A model generated the notes under the pieces. It worked only from the letters and a program-made list of their open reading frames with translations. It did not search any database and had not been told where the DNA came from. DNA of 64,000 bases from positions 9,768-73,767 of the forward strand of contig JAHZHL010000008.1 in the NCBI GenBank assembly GCA_019420305.1, read 5' to 3'. Of this stretch, positions 61,015 through 64,000 are shown in pieces. A program made the translations under genes and the position numbers. This stretch comes from Bacillota bacterium. Its GTDB lineage: Bacteria > Bacillota > Clostridia > Peptostreptococcales > Anaerovoracaceae. How positions within the stretch are numbered: position 1 is the first letter of the stretch; every line of letters starts with the position of its first letter.

Positions 61015-61055
61015 ATTATAGCATCACATCCGCCAAAGTCAATCATTTTCAATCA
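61015..61055 (-). promoter_or_regulatory. Promoter and putative FruR operator of the fru-pts operon
   Basis: Minus strand TTGACT (61037-61042), 16-nt spacer, TATAAT (61015-61020). Two direct TGATTGA repeats (61039-61045 and 61049-61055) start 10 bp apart, one DNA turn, and the first overlaps the -35 box, as expected for a DeoR repressor site. The repeats lie in the last codons of the upstream gene. Confidence 0.62.
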
Positions 61056-61980
61056 AATTTTTCCACATTTTCTTCCAAACTCTTTCATCATCAGAATTCT
61101 CAACCTGCTCTGATAGCTTTATCTTTGGATCCTTTTCAGACTTGGGAGGCACTCCAAACACTTGTATTTGCTCCAAATAACCGGATTCCGCCAAATCTTT
61201 CACGGTCACCAGCTGACCACCGTCCGAATCTAAATCATAGCCAAAATGAAAAAATGCCCGCCAGATCAGGTATGCGCACTGTGCCGAACGCATCTGTTCT
61301 TCTTCTCCATTCTCAAGGATCCCGCTCATCAGCCCATAAGGAATGCCCTGCAAATTTTCTTCCGCGTATGCCGCGATCTCTTTCCTCCTTTCTTTCGAAA
61401 CCCCTTTCAGCCGCAAAATCTGAAAATCAGAATATGTCCACCAATGGCCCATGTCTTTGATCTTCGAAACCTCCCCCGGCATAACAGCTTCTAACGTTCT
61501 CTGCCTGTTCGCATCCACTATCAGCCCCGCATGTCCATGATGCCACCCCAGACTATGTGAGGAAAAAGACACGATAACATCCCCATCTTCCAAAGGAGCC
61601 AAAGGAACTGACTCGTTCTGTATGTCTCGGATCCGATCCTGCTTTGTAAACAGACTGGTGCGGCAGCATTCAATCTTCCGCTCGCAAAGATACGCTTCCT
61701 GAAAAGCAACCAGCTCTTCTTGAAAGTGATCGTGTTTCCGAATTGCATCCACTGCGGGCCGGGATAAACCTGTCTGCTCCTGAATCAGACGGTAATCTTT
61801 CCCGCTCAGCCGTCCCTGCGCGGTAATCCCTCTGATATCCTTTTTTTCACAGTTCCTCCCATCGTTTTCTCCCGACGCGTGAGCCAGGGGTTGAAAAAAA
61901 AGAAAACCGCTCAAAAAAAAGACAGCTAACGCAAGGATACCTTTTTTCCACCTTTGTTTTCGTCCGGCACGTCCCTTCAC
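61039..61980 (-). CDS. Secreted permuted NlpC/P60 (YiiX-like) protein
   Basis: 313 residues from a GTG start (AGGGGGTGC upstream) with a signal peptide (GILALAVFFLSGFLFFQPLAHA). The core matches the permuted papain-like YiiX group: the His block GWHHGHAGLIVDANRQRTLEA near 145 comes before the Cys block SAQCAYLIWRAFFHFG near 232. The first 100 residues have no known domain. It may hydrolyse peptidoglycan or an amide/ester bond on the cell surface. Its stop lies inside the fru promoter. Confidence 0.78.
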   Translation of the reverse strand: MKGRAGRKQRWKKGILALAVFFLSGFLFFQPLAHASGENDGRNCEKKDIRGITAQGRLSGKDYRLIQEQTGLSRPAVDAIRKHDHFQEELVAFQEAYLCERKIECCRTSLFTKQDRIRDIQNESVPLAPLEDGDVIVSFSSHSLGWHHGHAGLIVDANRQRTLEAVMPGEVSKIKDMGHWWTYSDFQILRLKGVSKERRKEIAAYAEENLQGIPYGLMSGILENGEEEQMRSAQCAYLIWRAFFHFGYDLDSDGGQLVTVKDLAESGYLEQIQVFGVPPKSEKDPKIKLSEQVENSDDERVWKKMWKNLIEND

Positions 61981-62032
61981 AAAAGCACCCCCTGTTTGAA
62001 GTATGTGCCGATTGACTTCTTATCATACACCC

Positions 62033-62061
62033 TTGAATTTCACAGTGCGAAAGCCTATAAT
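62033..62061 (+). promoter_or_regulatory. Sigma-A promoter of the GDPD gene
   Basis: TTGAAT (62033-62038), 17-nt spacer, TATAAT (62056-62061). It places transcription start near 62068, downstream of the in-frame ATG at 62060. Confidence 0.72.
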
Positions 62062-62089
62062 GAAAAGAAAAGGCTTGGGGTATTTTCAT

Positions 62090-63946
62090 ATGAGACAGGA
62101 AAAAGCATCCGTACTTACCATGATTGGAACAGCATTTCTTTCATTTATCCGAATTCTTCCGGCACTGCTGTTCTTTGAAATTGTTTATAAAGTTTTATGC
62201 GCACTGATCTTCCGTCCGCTATTATCCGCTATCATGCAGAGCGCGCTTAATCTCAGCGGATATGAAGTCGCTTTTAATAATGAGATTGCAGGTTTTTATA
62301 CAACCATTCCCGGCATCATTGCCACAGTCGTTGTCTGCATCCTGGCCGGGTTTCTGGCATATTTCGAATATGCGGTGCTCATCCTGATGATCTATTACCG
62401 CTATACCGGACAGCCGACATCCCTGTCTGATTCTATGAAAATGGCTCTGACAACCTTTAAAAGCCTTGCCAGTTTTGGTTTGATCGGATTTCTCTTTTAT
62501 TCCCTGGGACTTCTTCCCCTGGTAAATCTGGGGTTTTCACCCTCTATCCATCCGGAAGCCCAAATCCCTAATTTTATCAGCGGAGAATTATATAAATCTT
62601 TCTTTGGAAGCGTTTTAATGGTTGTATTTTATGTCATTATGTACCTTTTATTCTTCTGTGCCCTATTCGTTCTGCCTTCTATGGTTCTGCGGCGTCGCAA
62701 ATTCGGACGTTCATTCCGTTTCAGCCTTTCCCTTTTACTCTCTATGAAATTAAAAAATTCCGTGGCTCTCATTGTTCTCTTTGTATTATGGTGTGTTCTC
62801 TTCCTCTACCCAGGTATGATTCCTACTTATTATGCCGGCATTTCAGATGCAAGCTTTTCGGAACTTCTGGGGAACTTTTTCTTTTCATGGAGAAGCATTC
62901 TCCAATTTCTTTTGACAGAAGGGCTGCAGATCTGCCTTACCATCCTGCTGCTCACCTACCTCGTTGCGTTGTATGGGATCTGTGGGGGTCGCGTGAATCT
63001 GAATGAGGAGGCTATGCCAACCATCAATCGAAGATTAAAAAAAACACAGGGGATTGCCTTTAAAATCTACAACGGCTTTCGAGTCTCAGGGCAAAAAATT
63101 GTCTCTTGGATTCAACGAAGAGCTTTCTATCAGAAACATAAACGTCCTATATGGGCTATCTCAGGAATCCTTTTGTTTCTTGTGGTTTTCGGAATCCTGC
63201 ATTATCAGCCCAATACCTACGATCAGGTCGTAGTAGGACACCGCGGCAGTGAATATGGAGTGGAAAACACTCTGGAAGCTGTACAAGGAGCTATTGATTC
63301 TAAAGCGGATTATGCGGAGGTAGATATTCTGCTTTCAAAAGACGGTATTCCCATGGTTATTCACGATGACAATCTGAAGCGGCTGTCCGGGAAAAATGTC
63401 AACGTTTATGATCTAACAGCCGCACAACTTTCCAAACTCACACTTTCTCAGAACGATGAAACCGGAAAAATTTCAACTCTGGATGAAATGATTGATTATT
63501 CCCGTGGAAAAATCGATCTGTTAATCGAATTGAAACTCCACGGTCATGAAAGAAAAAATATCGTCAATACGGTGGTCAACGTTGTAGAACAAAATCATTT
63601 TCAAAGGAACTGTGAAATTATGTCATTAGAATATGATCTGGTAGAAGATCTGAAACAACACCATCCTGAATATACCGTCGGTTATTGCGTATATGGAAAC
63701 TTAGGTCAGGCCAGACTGAATGCGCTCCGCGAACTTAACGTGGATTTTCTGGTTATTGAAGAAAGTATGGCCTCCAATAGCTTTATCGCTCAATGCAATC
63801 AAGCCTGGCTGCCAGTTTATGTCTGGACGGTTAATACGAAGCAGTCTATGGAATCCTGCCTGAAAATGGGAGCAGTGGGAATCATCACAGATAAGCCAAA
63901 ACAATGCCGGGAAGCAGTCGATCAATATATTCGTGATTCCCTGTAA
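62090..63946 (+). CDS. Membrane glycerophosphodiester phosphodiesterase
   Basis: With the ATG at 62090 the protein has 618 residues. The N-terminal 330 residues hold about eight membrane helices (GDPD_memb type) and the C-terminal part is a GDPD TIM barrel: VGHRGSEYGVENTLEAVQGA near 382 with the catalytic His, then DYAEVDILLSKDGIPMVIHDD (metal-binding Glu/Asp and second His). It cleaves glycerophosphodiesters to glycerol-3-phosphate, acting on lipid or teichoic acid debris. Longer starts at 62003 and 62060 lie at or before the promoter and are rejected. Confidence 0.93.
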   Translation: MRQEKASVLTMIGTAFLSFIRILPALLFFEIVYKVLCALIFRPLLSAIMQSALNLSGYEVAFNNEIAGFYTTIPGIIATVVVCILAGFLAYFEYAVLILMIYYRYTGQPTSLSDSMKMALTTFKSLASFGLIGFLFYSLGLLPLVNLGFSPSIHPEAQIPNFISGELYKSFFGSVLMVVFYVIMYLLFFCALFVLPSMVLRRRKFGRSFRFSLSLLLSMKLKNSVALIVLFVLWCVLFLYPGMIPTYYAGISDASFSELLGNFFFSWRSILQFLLTEGLQICLTILLLTYLVALYGICGGRVNLNEEAMPTINRRLKKTQGIAFKIYNGFRVSGQKIVSWIQRRAFYQKHKRPIWAISGILLFLVVFGILHYQPNTYDQVVVGHRGSEYGVENTLEAVQGAIDSKADYAEVDILLSKDGIPMVIHDDNLKRLSGKNVNVYDLTAAQLSKLTLSQNDETGKISTLDEMIDYSRGKIDLLIELKLHGHERKNIVNTVVNVVEQNHFQRNCEIMSLEYDLVEDLKQHHPEYTVGYCVYGNLGQARLNALRELNVDFLVIEESMASNSFIAQCNQAWLPVYVWTVNTKQSMESCLKMGAVGIITDKPKQCREAVDQYIRDSL

Positions 63947-63956
63947 ATAAGAAAAA

Positions 63957-63986
63957 AACACCTGAAGAAATATCCTCAGATGTTTT
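63957..63986 (+). terminator. Rho-independent terminator after the GDPD gene
   Basis: AACACCTGA, 10-nt loop, TCAGATGTT with one mismatch, then TTTC, 11 nt past the stop. Confidence 0.65.
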
Positions 63987-64000
63987 CATACTATGGTGAC

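Noticed and set aside
62003..62089. Longer start of the GDPD protein at 62003 or 62060
   Set aside because: Both lie at or before the TTGAAT-17-TATAAT promoter and lack an RBS; 62090 is downstream of the predicted transcript start.

Overview
The window looks like a chromosomal segment of a spore-forming, anaerobic member of the Clostridia (Firmicutes). Evidence: stage II and stage V sporulation genes (spoIIM, spoVS), strong AGGAGG-type ribosome binding sites, near-consensus sigma-A promoters, a membrane pyrophosphatase, formate-tetrahydrofolate ligase, a PTS, sigma-54, and Firmicutes-type clusters (rplS-rbgA-rnhB, gap-pgk-tpiA-eno). Base composition appears intermediate, with AT-rich gaps. 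I cannot name the genus from sequence alone. No tRNA, rRNA, CRISPR array, prophage or intact insertion sequence was seen.

Layout. 0-3 kb: end of a yifB/comM gene (cut by the window edge), yraN, a HAD phosphatase and a metallo-beta-lactamase-fold hydrolase, all on minus. 3-8 kb: potassium uptake operon trkA-trkH-trkH plus a CBS-domain protein. 8-15 kb: RNase R, a small acidic lipoprotein, and an MMPL exporter with a secreted heptad-repeat partner, divergent from a TetR regulator. 15-17 kb: hppA and secG. 17-22 kb: an apparent sigma-54 regulon (broken hypothetical gene, nitrilase-fold amidase, GPH-type transporter, -24/-12 promoter, PAS-AAA-Fis activator). 22-28 kb: glycolytic operon rpoN-gap-pgk-tpiA-eno and trmL. 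28-31 kb: homoserine dehydrogenase, SEC-C protein, endonuclease III. 31-34 kb: NCS1 nucleobase transporter with dihydropyrimidinase. 34-37 kb: GGDEF cyclase, membrane protein, J-domain protein and DUF5685. 37-39.4 kb: fhs behind a ZTP riboswitch. 39.4-42 kb: two 5'-truncated surface-protein genes joined head to head. 42-47 kb: SGNH protein, rnhB-rbgA, rplS, NlpC/P60 hydrolase, xerD. 47-54 kb: spoIIM, NUDIX-proC-proB, spoVS, a candidate small RNA, YprB-like nuclease, proA, DUF368. 54-61 kb: a PTS/fructose operon fruR-fruK-fruA-ptsH-ptsI with a second gap. 61-64 kb: a permuted NlpC/P60-like protein and a membrane glycerophosphodiester phosphodiesterase.

How it fits together. Fructose enters by FruA, energised by EI and HPr from the same operon; FruK makes fructose-1,6-bisphosphate, which feeds the gap-pgk-tpiA-eno enzymes. 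The two GAPDHs differ in the cofactor-binding motif: the glycolytic-operon copy looks NADP-type and the fructose-operon copy NAD-type. Sigma-54 (rpoN), its activator and a matching promoter all lie within about 8 kb. The proline pathway is complete (proB, proA, proC) but split over two opposing units.

Most notable non-coding signals: the ZTP riboswitch with overlapping terminator before fhs (39265-39362); a likely C-rich small RNA of about 92 nt between spoVS and the yprB-like gene (50973-51064); the -24/-12 element at 20393-20408; and an overlapping terminator/RBS hairpin between eno and the sigma-54 activator (21995-22040).
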